In this document: positions 15,070 through 24,116 of the stretch, in pieces | Layout of the letters: the number at the start of each line of letters is the position of its first letter | How positions within the stretch are numbered: position 1 is the stretch's first letter | The notes under the pieces: model-generated | Told to the model about the DNA's origin: nothing | Database searches by the model: none | The model's input: only the letters and a program-made list of their open reading frames with translations | Program-made: the position numbers and the translations under genes | Source: an uncultured Eubacteriales bacterium | GTDB taxonomy: Bacteria > Bacillota > Clostridia > UMGS1883 | Direction: 5' to 3' | Assembly (NCBI GenBank): GCA_905195005.1 | Contig: CAJJUC010000013.1 | Location: 1-24,565 of the forward strand | Length of the DNA stretch: 24,565 bases

Positions 15070-15101
15070 AAAAACGGAGCGCAGGGAAGCCCTGCACTCC
15101 G
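15070..15101 (-). terminator. rpsO terminator
   Basis: On the minus strand, CGGAG (15101-15097) and GCAGGG (15095-15090) pair with CCCTGC and CTCCG, with a single mismatch and a three-base loop, then T5 (A5 at 15070-15074). The 11 paired positions are mostly G/C. It lies seven bases past the rpsO stop. With no clear pnp promoter after it, partial read-through into pnp is the likely arrangement. Confidence 0.8.
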
Positions 15102-15108
15102 GCATCGA

Positions 15109-15372
15109 TTACTTTCTCAGACCAAGCTTCTCAACTATTGCACGATAGCGGTTGATATCGATTTTCATAAGATAGTTAAGCAAGCCGCGGCGCTTACCAA
15201 CCATTTTAAGAAGACCTCTTCTTGAATGGTGATCCTTCTTGAACACCTTAAGATGCTCATTGAGGTGATTGATTCTCTCTGTGAGAATGGCAATCTGAAC
15301 CTCGGGAGAACCCGTGTCGCCTTCATGCAGCTTGTACTGATCGATGATACCCTGTTTCTTTTCCTTAAGCAT
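15109..15372 (-). CDS. rpsO: 30S ribosomal protein S15
   Basis: An 87-residue S15 of standard length, starting MLKEKKQGIIDQYKLHEGDT and carrying TGSPEVQIA, LTERINHLNEHLK, and the rRNA-binding HHSRRGLLKMVGKRRGLLNY. It binds 16S rRNA helices 20-22 early in 30S assembly. The frame stays open upstream into the leader, but AAGGAGG seven or so bases before ATG 15372 fixes the start. S15 commonly represses its own translation by binding its mRNA leader, and the leader here is about 95 bases. rpsO followed by pnp is one of the most conserved bacterial gene pairs. Confidence 0.97.
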   Translation of the reverse strand: MLKEKKQGIIDQYKLHEGDTGSPEVQIAILTERINHLNEHLKVFKKDHHSRRGLLKMVGKRRGLLNYLMKIDINRYRAIVEKLGLRK

Positions 15373-15467
15373 TGAAAAATCCTCCTTAATGTTTATAGGT
15401 AAAACCTCCTCGCCGCCAAGCGCAGAGCCGGAGCAGCTGCTGTACATAGCAACGGGATAATATACCA
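15373..15467 (-). promoter_or_regulatory. rpsO leader, candidate S15 autoregulatory region
   Basis: About 95 bases lie between the predicted transcription start and the rpsO ATG. The middle is G/C-rich, with a GCAGCTGC palindrome (around 15433-15440) and a second purine-rich GAGGAGG (near 15408-15414) ahead of the true Shine-Dalgarno site. Autoregulatory S15 leaders differ in structure among lineages; I cannot fold this one reliably by eye. Confidence 0.4.
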
Positions 15468-15473
15468 TATATC

Positions 15474-15502
15474 ATAGTAACACAACGCGAACCATTTGTC
15501 AA
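15474..15502 (-). promoter_or_regulatory. rpsO promoter
   Basis: On the minus strand, a perfect TTGACA (15497-15502), a 17-base spacer and TACTAT (15474-15479). It is strong and well placed to drive rpsO and, by read-through, the pnp, M16, ddl and murF genes downstream. Confidence 0.85.
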
Positions 15503-15600
15503 CCGTTTATTTCAGAAATTTGCAAAAGCTTGCCTAATCAATGCTTTCCGCAAATAAAAGCGCCGCGGCATATGCACGGCAGAGCGCCAAGCCGCAAAAT

Positions 15601-15618
15601 GCCCCTTGACGCAAGGGC
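15601..15618 (-). terminator. Weak hairpin after the dnaE cluster
   Basis: CCCTTG (15603-15608) and CAAGGG (15612-15617) form a tight stem with a three-base loop, and only four T follow on the minus strand. It is the best candidate I see for the end of the long operon. The stretch between the 63-residue protein's stop (15676) and the rpsO promoter otherwise holds G/C-rich sequence with no gene that I can support. Confidence 0.35.
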
Positions 15619-15675
15619 GTGCCCGTGCTTTGATTCCGCATTATTGCCGCCGCATTTTGCATCAGGCTTCTGCGA

Positions 15676-15867
15676 TTATTCATCAATGATGATATCGAGC
15701 GCTTCCTCGAGCTCTGCAGCAGGCACAAGGATTTCATAGCAGTCCTCAACCGCCTTGTCGGGAACACGAATGCATCTCAGCATAACAATGATGTTCTTCT
15801 CCTCAATCGCGTTTCTCAGACGCTCGGCTTTTTCCCTGCTCCTTGCCATATAGACAGATGTCCACAT
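15676..15867 (-). CDS. Small conserved protein downstream of dnaE
   Basis: A 63-residue cytoplasmic protein with no signal or membrane segment. It opens MWTSVYMARSREKAERLRNA, has a beta strand (NIIVMLRCIRV), and ends YEILVPAAELEEALDIIIDE, giving a compact alpha/beta pattern. It resembles a family of roughly 60-70-residue Firmicute proteins ('MWTVVYIA...' to 'EILVPESEAEEA') recalled next to dnaE or pfkA and sometimes mislabelled glutamate decarboxylase; a similarity to DUF2007-type putative signal-transducing proteins is possible. I cannot assign a function. ATG 15867 is preferred over an in-frame GTG at 15885 because the AAAGGA site overlaps the latter. It lies 42 bases after dnaE. Confidence 0.75.
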   Translation of the reverse strand: MWTSVYMARSREKAERLRNAIEEKNIIVMLRCIRVPDKAVEDCYEILVPAAELEEALDIIIDE

Positions 15868-15909
15868 AACACCGTTTCCTTTCACAGTTTAATACCCGAT
15901 TATAATACA

Positions 15910-18900
15910 CTACTTTCCTTCCGATTGCAACTGTTTTTTTAATTCTGCACTGTTTTTTCCGCAAATTTTGTCAATTTCTCCAATTAATTCGCCGCTTCCG
16001 TCACAATTTCCGGCATTATTTACGCTTATATTTCCGTAATCGCACGAAATAATAATCGGAATTTCGCCCCTGTGTGCACCGATAACGGGGCGGATTTTAT
16101 CGAGAAGCGCAATTTTTTCACCCGGCAGACTGATTATGAGCGATTCAGTATCCGCGCCGAACGGAGCCGCCGATTCAAGAATAATTTTCGGGTTTTCGTC
16201 GTCACGAATATCGAGTCTTCCGTGCACGGCAATGATTTTGCCCTCGGCAATAACCGCGTCAAGCTTGGAAAGCGTTTTCGGAAATACGATGACCTCAATG
16301 CTGCCGGTGAAATCCTCAAGCGCAAGAAATGCCATGTTCGTGTTCGAGCGCGTCAGCTTTTCGCGGCGCGTTTCTATGATTCCGGCAACCGTTACCGACG
16401 CACCGTCACGCAGGGACGCGGTTTCCGATTCGGCTGCGCTTAAAAGCTCCGCAATTTTCGGATAACCCATCATCTCTATTTTGCTGCGGTAGGCGCTTAA
16501 GGGATGCCCGGAAAGATACATTCCGGCGGCTTCCTTTTCCATTGCAAGAAGCTCGCTCTGCTCCATTTCGGGAACCGATTCGTCAAAATCGCTTTCGGGT
16601 GCTTCCTCCTCCGCGGCAAAGAACGAAAACTGACCTGCAAGATTGGTTTTCCCTGCGCGCGCTTCGGAATCAATTATCTCCTCATATGCTGCAAGCAGCT
16701 GAGCGCGGTTATTATGGAGCGAATCAAACGCTCCGCTTTTTATAAGGCACTCAACAGAGCGCTTGTTGAGCTCCGTTATCATGCGCTTCACAAAATCGCG
16801 CAGGCTTTTAAAATCGCCGTTTTCGCTGCGCTCCGAAACGCAGGCGCGCGTGAAGCCGTCGCCGACGTTTTTAATCGTTGTCAGCCCGAAACGAATATTT
16901 TTTCCCTCAACGGTGAAAAACGCATTGCTTTTATTTATGTCCGGCGGAAGAATTTTTATCCCCATCTGAACGCAGTTGTTTATATAAAGCGCAACCTTGT
17001 TCGAATCGTCCATAACGCTTGAAATCAGCGCCGCCATAAACTGCGCCGGATACAGGCATTTTAAATATGCCGTCTGATATGTTACAAACGAATATGCCGC
17101 CGCGTGGCTCTTATTGAATGCATACTCCGCGAAAGCGTCCATATCGTTAAATATGCTTTCCGCCGTTTTTTCATCGATACCGTTTCTTATGCAGCCCGGA
17201 ACAATAACGCTTCCGTCGGGCGCTTCCTCGCCGTAAATAAAGCTTTGGCGCGCACGCTGCATTTCTTTCGCTTTTTTCTTGCTCATTGCGCGGCGCACCT
17301 CATCGGCGCGCCCCATTGAAAAGCCTGCAAGCGTGCGTACAATCTGCATTACCTGCTCCTGGTACACAATGCAGCCGTAGGTCATTTCGAGAATATCCTT
17401 AAGAAGCGGATGTTTGTAGGTAATATTTTTCGGGTTGCTTTTATTCTTTATGTATGCCGGGATAAAGTCCATCGGACCGGGGCGGTAAAGCGCGATTCCG
17501 GCGGTTATATCTTCTATGTTCTCAGGCTCAAGCCTTTTCATGAATGAGCGCATACCGCCGCTTTCAAGCTGAAACACGCCGTCCGTATCGCCGCGCGAAA
17601 TCATTTTATATACTTCGGGAACGTTGTAATCTATATTGTGAATGTCAATGTCAATTCCCATTGATTTCGCGATTTTTATTGTGTCGTCAATAACAGTAAG
17701 ATTCCGAAGCCCCAGAAAGTCCATTTTAAGAAGCCCGAGTTCTTCAACGGTGTCCTTTGTATACTGCGTTGAGATAATATCATCGCTCCGCTGAACGGGC
17801 ACAAAGCTTGAAACCTTGTCACCGGCAATAACCACACCGGCAGCATGCGTGCCTATGTTTCTCGGCAGCCCCTCGACGGCGCGCGCTGTGTCGATAAGCT
17901 GCCTGATTTCGCTTGAAGCATCGTATGCGCTTTTCAGCTTCGGGTTCTGAAGCGCAAGGTCAAGCGTCATTCCAAGCTCCATCGGCACCATTTTCGCCAC
18001 GGCGTCAACATCGCCGTAGGGCATTCCGAGAACGCGGCCGCAGTCGCGGATTGCGCCGCGTGCCTTCATTGTGCCGAAAGTGCCTATCTGACTGACATTG
18101 TCGGCGCCGTATTTTTCGATAACATAGTTTATGACCTCGCCGCGCCGTTTGGGGCAGAAATCAACGTCGATATCGGGCATGCTTACGCGCTCCGGGTTCA
18201 GAAACCGCTCGAAAATCAGGCTGTAGCCAGTCGGTTCAATGTCAGTTATCGCAAGGCAGTATGACACGATGCTCCCGGCGGCGCTTCCTCTTCCCGGACC
18301 GACGGGAATACCGTTTTGCTTGGCATAGTTGATAAAATCCCACACTATGAGGAAATAATCGACAAAGCCCATGCTTTTTATAACGCCGAGCTCATATTCA
18401 AGCCTTTCGGAAAGCTCGCCGTCCGTCCGCCCGTAGCGCAATTTCATTCCGTTCACGCACAGCTCATGCAGATACTCGTAATGGTCGCGCCCGTCCGGCA
18501 CATCGAACGACGGAAGATGCCTTTCCCCGAATTTAAACTCAAAGCTGCATTTTTCGGCAATTTCCGCCGTGTTGTCAATTGCTTCGGGCACGTTCGGGAA
18601 AAGGGCGCGCATCTCATCCTCGCTTTTAAGGTAAAACTCGTCCGTTTCAAAGTGCATTCTGTTATCATCGTCAAGCGTTTTTCCTGTTTGGATGCAAAGC
18701 AGCACGTCCTGATTCTTCGCGTCCTCACGCATGAGATAGTGCGCGTCGTTCGTGGCGACAAGCGGCGTGTCCGTTTCGCGCGCAAGTTTAATGAGGAGCG
18801 GATTCAGTCTTTTCTGATCCTCAATTCCGTGATCCTGAAGCTCTATGTAAAACTCGTCAAAAAGCTCCTTATATTCGTATACCTTTGCTTTGGCACGTTC

Positions 18901-19350
18901 AAAATCCCCGTTTAAAAGGGCATGCGGAATTTCACCGGCAAGGCACGCGGAAAGCGCAATCAGTCCGCCCTTGTATTTATTCAGAATTTCAGAATCCACT
19001 CGCGGCTTATAATAAAATCCGTCAATAAAGCCTGCCGAAACGATTCTTATAAGATTTTTATAGCCCTGCTCGTTTCTGCAGAGCAGAACAAGGTGATTCG
19101 TTTCGTTCTCACCCCTGCCGCCGCTGTGATCGAGCCTGTTTTGCGCAGTGTAAACCTCGCAGCCGATAATCGGCTTAATGCCCTCGCTGCGGCATGCCTT
19201 GAAAAAGTCAACCGCGCCGTACATAACGCCGTGGTCAGTCAGAGCAAGCGCCGTTTGCCCGAGCTCCTTTGCTCTTTTCGGAAGCTCCTTTATCCTGCAC
19301 ATTCCGTCAAGCAGGCTGTATTCACTGTGCACATGCAAATGAGTAAACAT
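15910..19350 (-). CDS. dnaE: DNA polymerase III alpha subunit DnaE
   Basis: A 1146-residue C-family polymerase. The N-terminal PHP domain opens MFTHLHVHSEYSLLDG, with LALTDHGVMYGAVDF. The polymerase core has VGPGRGSAAGSIVSY and catalytic aspartates in MPDIDVDFCPKRRGE, with a third in LLKMDFLGLRNL. The fingers and tandem helix-hairpin-helix regions follow (YGCIVYQEQVMQI, FNKSHAAAYSFVTYQTAYLK). QFSFF (907-911) fits an internal beta-clamp-binding motif. An OB fold (about 983-1061) has VTVAGIIETRREKLTR. It is the DnaE1-type length; Firmicutes typically pair DnaE with PolC, which is not in the window. ATG 19350 is four bases after the whiA stop, and its GGAGGAG site lies in the end of whiA, so translation is probably coupled. 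Confidence 0.97.
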   Translation of the reverse strand: MFTHLHVHSEYSLLDGMCRIKELPKRAKELGQTALALTDHGVMYGAVDFFKACRSEGIKPIIGCEVYTAQNRLDHSGGRGENETNHLVLLCRNEQGYKNLIRIVSAGFIDGFYYKPRVDSEILNKYKGGLIALSACLAGEIPHALLNGDFERAKAKVYEYKELFDEFYIELQDHGIEDQKRLNPLLIKLARETDTPLVATNDAHYLMREDAKNQDVLLCIQTGKTLDDDNRMHFETDEFYLKSEDEMRALFPNVPEAIDNTAEIAEKCSFEFKFGERHLPSFDVPDGRDHYEYLHELCVNGMKLRYGRTDGELSERLEYELGVIKSMGFVDYFLIVWDFINYAKQNGIPVGPGRGSAAGSIVSYCLAITDIEPTGYSLIFERFLNPERVSMPDIDVDFCPKRRGEVINYVIEKYGADNVSQIGTFGTMKARGAIRDCGRVLGMPYGDVDAVAKMVPMELGMTLDLALQNPKLKSAYDASSEIRQLIDTARAVEGLPRNIGTHAAGVVIAGDKVSSFVPVQRSDDIISTQYTKDTVEELGLLKMDFLGLRNLTVIDDTIKIAKSMGIDIDIHNIDYNVPEVYKMISRGDTDGVFQLESGGMRSFMKRLEPENIEDITAGIALYRPGPMDFIPAYIKNKSNPKNITYKHPLLKDILEMTYGCIVYQEQVMQIVRTLAGFSMGRADEVRRAMSKKKAKEMQRARQSFIYGEEAPDGSVIVPGCIRNGIDEKTAESIFNDMDAFAEYAFNKSHAAAYSFVTYQTAYLKCLYPAQFMAALISSVMDDSNKVALYINNCVQMGIKILPPDINKSNAFFTVEGKNIRFGLTTIKNVGDGFTRACVSERSENGDFKSLRDFVKRMITELNKRSVECLIKSGAFDSLHNNRAQLLAAYEEIIDSEARAGKTNLAGQFSFFAAEEEAPESDFDESVPEMEQSELLAMEKEAAGMYLSGHPLSAYRSKIEMMGYPKIAELLSAAESETASLRDGASVTVAGIIETRREKLTRSNTNMAFLALEDFTGSIEVIVFPKTLSKLDAVIAEGKIIAVHGRLDIRDDENPKIILESAAPFGADTESLIISLPGEKIALLDKIRPVIGAHRGEIPIIISCDYGNISVNNAGNCDGSGELIGEIDKICGKNSAELKKQLQSEGK

Positions 19351-19354
19351 ACCG

Positions 19355-20242
19355 TTACAGCTCCTCCGCCAATTCTATAAGTTTTTTCATTCTTCTGCTG
19401 ACCGCACTTTTGCTTACGGGCGGCTGCATCATTTCCCCGATTTGGGCAAGGCTTTTGTCGGGATTTTCGGCACGGAGCAGCGCCATGGTGCGCGTTTCCT
19501 CCGAAAGTGCGTCCCATCTGGAGCTTGTGACAAGCCTTTCAATCGCCTCGCACTGGCTGACAGACGTTCGGATTGACTTGTCGATATTCGCCGCGCGGCA
19601 GTTTGCCTGGCGGTTCACGTTGTTGCGCACATTTTTTTCAATCTGCGTCATCATCAGCTCCATCATGGACTTGTGTGCTCCGATGATGTTAAGAAAATCA
19701 ACCGCCGATTCGAAATCCCTTATATATGTCACAAAATAATTTTTTCTTTTTACAGTATTGGCACGAACCGAAAAGCCCTCCATCAGCTCGGCGGCAAGCA
19801 GCGCCATCATTTCGTTCGCCGTGAAAAGCTCGCAGCGGTAATTTTTCACGGGGGATGCAATCGTTCCGCCGGAGATAAACGCGCCGCGCAGAAATGCGCG
19901 CGCGCACTCCCCGTCGGAATACACGTCCTCGTCAAGCTCGATATCGCCCTCGTCCGAAAAATAAAGCCCCGATTTTTCCGTGAGCTTTTCCGATATGCTG
20001 ACGGAATAGCTTCTTTTTCCCGCTCCGATGTCGATTGCGGCGTCCTCCCCGAGCGCTTTTTTGATAAGCACGCGGATTCGGTTCGCCGTTTCCGCCCGGT
20101 CGGTCCGCACTGTCACCGTGCCGCGCTCGCAGCTTTCTCCGAAAAGCAGTATTGCGTCAAGCTCGGCGGCAGCCTCCGCCGCTTTTTTTATATTCAGTTC
20201 GCACAGCTCGTCCTTAACTTTGGACGAAAACGACTTCTGCAT
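19355..20242 (-). CDS. whiA: DNA-binding protein WhiA
   Basis: A 295-residue WhiA homologue: an N-terminal LAGLIDADG-endonuclease-like fold without nuclease function (ARAFLRGAFISGGTIASP, CELFTANEMMALLAAEL) and a C-terminal helix-turn-helix (SLAQIGEMM, PPVSKSAVSRRMKKL). In Streptomyces WhiA activates sporulation septation genes; in Bacillus it influences division and chromosome segregation. In many Firmicutes it follows rapZ and yvcK; here it follows rapZ directly, 13 bases away, and yvcK is missing from the position. GGGAG precedes the ATG. The dnaE gene is four bases downstream. Confidence 0.95.
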   Translation of the reverse strand: MQKSFSSKVKDELCELNIKKAAEAAAELDAILLFGESCERGTVTVRTDRAETANRIRVLIKKALGEDAAIDIGAGKRSYSVSISEKLTEKSGLYFSDEGDIELDEDVYSDGECARAFLRGAFISGGTIASPVKNYRCELFTANEMMALLAAELMEGFSVRANTVKRKNYFVTYIRDFESAVDFLNIIGAHKSMMELMMTQIEKNVRNNVNRQANCRAANIDKSIRTSVSQCEAIERLVTSSRWDALSEETRTMALLRAENPDKSLAQIGEMMQPPVSKSAVSRRMKKLIELAEEL

Positions 20243-20255
20243 AATTATCTCCCGT

Positions 20256-21110
20256 TCAGCCCTTTGTCATATCGCGATGACGGATTATCGAATTAAAGTT
20301 CTTTGAGCTGAGTTTTTTATGGATTGCCTCGGCAATGGCAACGCTGCGGTGCCTGCCGCCGGTGCAGCCGATTGCAATCACAAGCTCGCTCTTGCCCTCC
20401 TCCATGTAATGAGGAATCAGCATTGTAAGCATATCGTCAAGCTTTGTGAGAAACTCCCTGCTCTGGTCATACTTCATAACGAAATCGCGCACACATTCCT
20501 CGGTGCCGTTGTGCTCCTTAAGCGCATCTATATAAAACGGATTCGGCAGGAAGCGCACATCGAAAACAAGATCCGCATCGCGCGGGATTCCGTACTTGAA
20601 GCCGAAGGATTCAACCTGAATCCTGAAATAGTTTTCCTCGGTTTCCCCGTATATATCGAGAATAATCTGTTTAAGCTCACGCGTTAAAAGGCGCGAGGTG
20701 TCGATTATATGCGTTGCCTGACCGCGGAGATATGCAAGGCGCTCACGCTCGCGCATGATTCCGTCTTCAATGGTTCCGTTCATCGACAGCGGATGCTTTC
20801 TGCGCGTTTCCTTATAACGCTTCACCAAAATGCTTTCGCGCGCCTCAAGAAACAGGATTTCATACGGGAAATTCTGCTGGTCAAGTTCCTTGAGTGCGCC
20901 GCCGATTTCATCGAACATATCGCCGCCGCGGATATCGACAACAATCGCAACGTTTTCAAATTTGTTTGTTTCCTTAAAGCACATTTTTGCAAACGGAACC
21001 AAAAAAACAAGCGGCATATTATCGATGCAGTAATACCCCATGTCCTCAAGCACATGCATAACCTGGGTTTTCCCGGCGCCGCTCATGCCCGTTATCATCA
21101 CAAAACGCAT
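20256..21110 (-). CDS. rapZ: RapZ/YvcJ nucleotide-binding protein
   Basis: A 284-residue P-loop protein. Walker A GMSGAGKT is at 8-15, VDIRGG is at 59-64 and the second signature GCTGGRHRS is at 248-256, followed by the RapZ C-terminal fold. In E. coli RapZ directs RNase E to the small RNA GlmZ and so controls GlmS and cell-wall amino sugar supply. In Bacillus YvcJ is a nucleotide-binding GTPase/ATPase that affects competence; no GlmZ system is known there. Its neighbours (murB upstream, whiA downstream) fit an envelope-linked role. GGAAGGAG precedes ATG 21110. Length matches the family. Confidence 0.96.
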   Translation of the reverse strand: MRFVMITGMSGAGKTQVMHVLEDMGYYCIDNMPLVFLVPFAKMCFKETNKFENVAIVVDIRGGDMFDEIGGALKELDQQNFPYEILFLEARESILVKRYKETRRKHPLSMNGTIEDGIMRERERLAYLRGQATHIIDTSRLLTRELKQIILDIYGETEENYFRIQVESFGFKYGIPRDADLVFDVRFLPNPFYIDALKEHNGTEECVRDFVMKYDQSREFLTKLDDMLTMLIPHYMEEGKSELVIAIGCTGGRHRSVAIAEAIHKKLSSKNFNSIIRHRDMTKG

Positions 21111-21131
21111 ATTAACAGCTCCTTCCGCGTT

Positions 21132-22034
21132 TTATTCATCATCCGACCAATACTTAACCTCCGGCTCAAGCTCAACGCTGTGTTTTTCAAACACCGCGCC
21201 GCGCACATAATTTATCAGAGCAAGAATGTCTGCCGTTGTTGCGCCGCCGCGGTTGATTATAAATCCGGCATGCTTTTCGCTGACCTGTGCGCCGCCGATT
21301 GTATAGCCTTTAAGCCCCGTCTGCTCTATGAGCGTTCCGGCAAAATACCCCTCCGGGCGCTTAAAGGTGCTTCCCGCGCTCGGGAATTCAAGCGGCTGCT
21401 TTTCGCGCCGAAGCCTTGCAAGCTCCTGCATTTTTTCGTTGATTTCGTCCTTTTCGCCGCGTGAAAGCTTCAGCACCGCACCCGTTATAATGCAGTCCGT
21501 GTCGCTCAAGGCGCTGCGGCGGTAGGAAAATTCCATTTCATCGTTCGAAGCTATATGCTCCTCCCCCGACGGGTCAATATAGCTGACTGCTTCCGTTATC
21601 TGCTTCATTTCGCCGCCGTATGCCCCGGCATTCATGATAAGCGCTCCGCCGACAGTTCCGGGGATTCCCGAAGCAAATTCCATGCCTGCAAGCGAATTTT
21701 GCATTGCCGCGCGCGCTGCCGAGGAAAGCGCTGCCCCTGCGGACACTCTTATGCAGTCCTCAAAAATCCCGATTTCCGAGGTCGTTTTTCCGATGTGAAT
21801 TACCGGGCGGCGCAAACCGCTGTCCGAAACAAGAACATTGCTGCCATTGCCGAGGACATAGTACGGACAGCCGTTTTCATAAAGGCACTTTATAACGTTT
21901 TTAAGCTCCTCCGCATTTGACGGAGTGACGAATATATCGGCTTTTCCGCCGGTTCGGAATGTTGTTTTTTCCGCCATGCTGACGTTTTCCTCTATTCTGC
22001 TTTTATCAATAACCTCGCCGAGTATATTGCGCAT
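21132..22034 (-). CDS. murB: UDP-N-acetylenolpyruvoylglucosamine reductase (MurB)
   Basis: A 300-residue flavoenzyme that reduces enolpyruvyl-UDP-GlcNAc to UDP-MurNAc with NADPH. The FAD-binding part has TTFRTGGKADIFV, YYVLGNGSNVLVSD and GIPGTVGGALIMNAGAYGGE. The substrate domain has EFSYRRSAL, and catalytic serine 222 in SAGSTFKRPEG, followed by IEQTGLKGYTIGGAQVSEKH. Absence of the type I Tyr loop and the shorter length fit a type II MurB, as in Gram-positives. It lies between hprK (17-base gap) and rapZ (21-base gap) in the same operon. Confidence 0.97.
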   Translation of the reverse strand: MRNILGEVIDKSRIEENVSMAEKTTFRTGGKADIFVTPSNAEELKNVIKCLYENGCPYYVLGNGSNVLVSDSGLRRPVIHIGKTTSEIGIFEDCIRVSAGAALSSAARAAMQNSLAGMEFASGIPGTVGGALIMNAGAYGGEMKQITEAVSYIDPSGEEHIASNDEMEFSYRRSALSDTDCIITGAVLKLSRGEKDEINEKMQELARLRREKQPLEFPSAGSTFKRPEGYFAGTLIEQTGLKGYTIGGAQVSEKHAGFIINRGGATTADILALINYVRGAVFEKHSVELEPEVKYWSDDE

Positions 22035-22051
22035 AAGCTCATTCCCTTCAT

Positions 22052-23014
22052 TTAAAACATGTCGCGGCCGCTGATATTCTGCCCCTGCATTTGGCGCGTG
22101 AGCCTTTCGGAAAGCTCCTCAGCCGCGTTATAACCCATATTCTGCTGACGGTGATTCATTGCCGCAATTTCAATTATAACGGCAAGATTTCTGCCCGGGC
22201 GCACCGGCACCGTGAGCGACGGAATATTGATTCCGAGGATATTCGTAACCTCTTTGTCAAGACCGAGCCGCTCGTAATTTTTTCCGTGCTGCCATGCCTC
22301 GAGATTTATAACAAGGTTAATATTCTCGGTGTTTTTAACCGCGCCCATACCGAATATCTTTTTAACATCGATAATTCCTATGCCGCGCAGCTCGATAAAA
22401 TGACGGATAATCTCGGGCGAACTGCCGACAAGCGTTTTTGCCGACACGCGTTTTATGTCAACCGCGTCGTCCGCAACAAGGCGATGACCGCGCTTCAGCA
22501 GCTCAACCGCCGTTTCGCTTTTTCCGACTCCGCTTTCACCGAGCAGCAGCACGCCCTCGCCGTATACCTCAACCAAAACACCGTGCCGCGTGATTGACGG
22601 GGCAAGATAAACGTTAAGGCTTGCGATGAGCGCCGCCATAAATGCCGATGTGCTTTCCTCCGTCCGAAGCAGCGGCACATTATGGCGGACGGCAGCGTCC
22701 AGAAGCTCGGGAGTATATTCGAGATTTCTTGTTATAACAACGGCAGGGATTCCCGTTGCCATCAGCATGTCGTAGGCTTCATTCCTCTCGGCAGGCGTTT
22801 TCGAAAGCATGTAAAACTGCTCAACCTTTCCGAGAATCTGGATTCTGTCACTGTCAAAATAATCAAAGTACCGCTCGCTGAGCTGTATCCCCGGGCGGTG
22901 AACATCGCTGCACCCTATTTCAACGGTATCCATATTCTCGGGGCTGTAAATGGTTTCAAGATGAAATTCACCGATGATTTTTTCCAGCTTAACCTTTTCT
23001 CTGCGTCCTTCCAA
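22052..23014 (-). CDS. hprK: HPr kinase/phosphorylase
   Basis: A 320-residue bifunctional enzyme that phosphorylates HPr on serine 46 and removes that phosphate, setting carbon catabolite repression. The N-terminal domain (about 1-130) precedes H144 (TRHGVLVEV), the P-loop GESGVGKS (159-166), DDAVDIKRV, and the C-terminal signature ELRGIGIIDVKKIFGMGA. The start appears to be TTG 23014: a strong AGGAGGAG lies six bases ahead, no ATG or GTG fits, and the N terminus then aligns with the family. HPr itself (ptsH), sometimes near dnaE or whiA in Firmicutes, is not in the window. It is second after prfA in the operon, 18 bases downstream. Confidence 0.96.
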   Translation of the reverse strand: MEGRREKVKLEKIIGEFHLETIYSPENMDTVEIGCSDVHRPGIQLSERYFDYFDSDRIQILGKVEQFYMLSKTPAERNEAYDMLMATGIPAVVITRNLEYTPELLDAAVRHNVPLLRTEESTSAFMAALIASLNVYLAPSITRHGVLVEVYGEGVLLLGESGVGKSETAVELLKRGHRLVADDAVDIKRVSAKTLVGSSPEIIRHFIELRGIGIIDVKKIFGMGAVKNTENINLVINLEAWQHGKNYERLGLDKEVTNILGINIPSLTVPVRPGRNLAVIIEIAAMNHRQQNMGYNAAEELSERLTRQMQGQNISGRDMF

Positions 23015-23032
23015 GTCAATCTCCTCCTGTAA

Positions 23033-24103
<1,071 letters not shown>

Positions 24104-24116
24104 CCGAACCCCTCCG

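Noticed and set aside
15373..15468. N-terminal extension of rpsO through the leader
   Set aside because: The frame is open, but the strong Shine-Dalgarno site and the canonical S15 N terminus fix ATG 15372; the extension also overlaps the promoter region.
15519..15675. A small gene between the 63-residue protein and the rpsO promoter
   Set aside because: Short open frames exist, but none has a ribosome binding site, plausible codon pattern or recognisable product.
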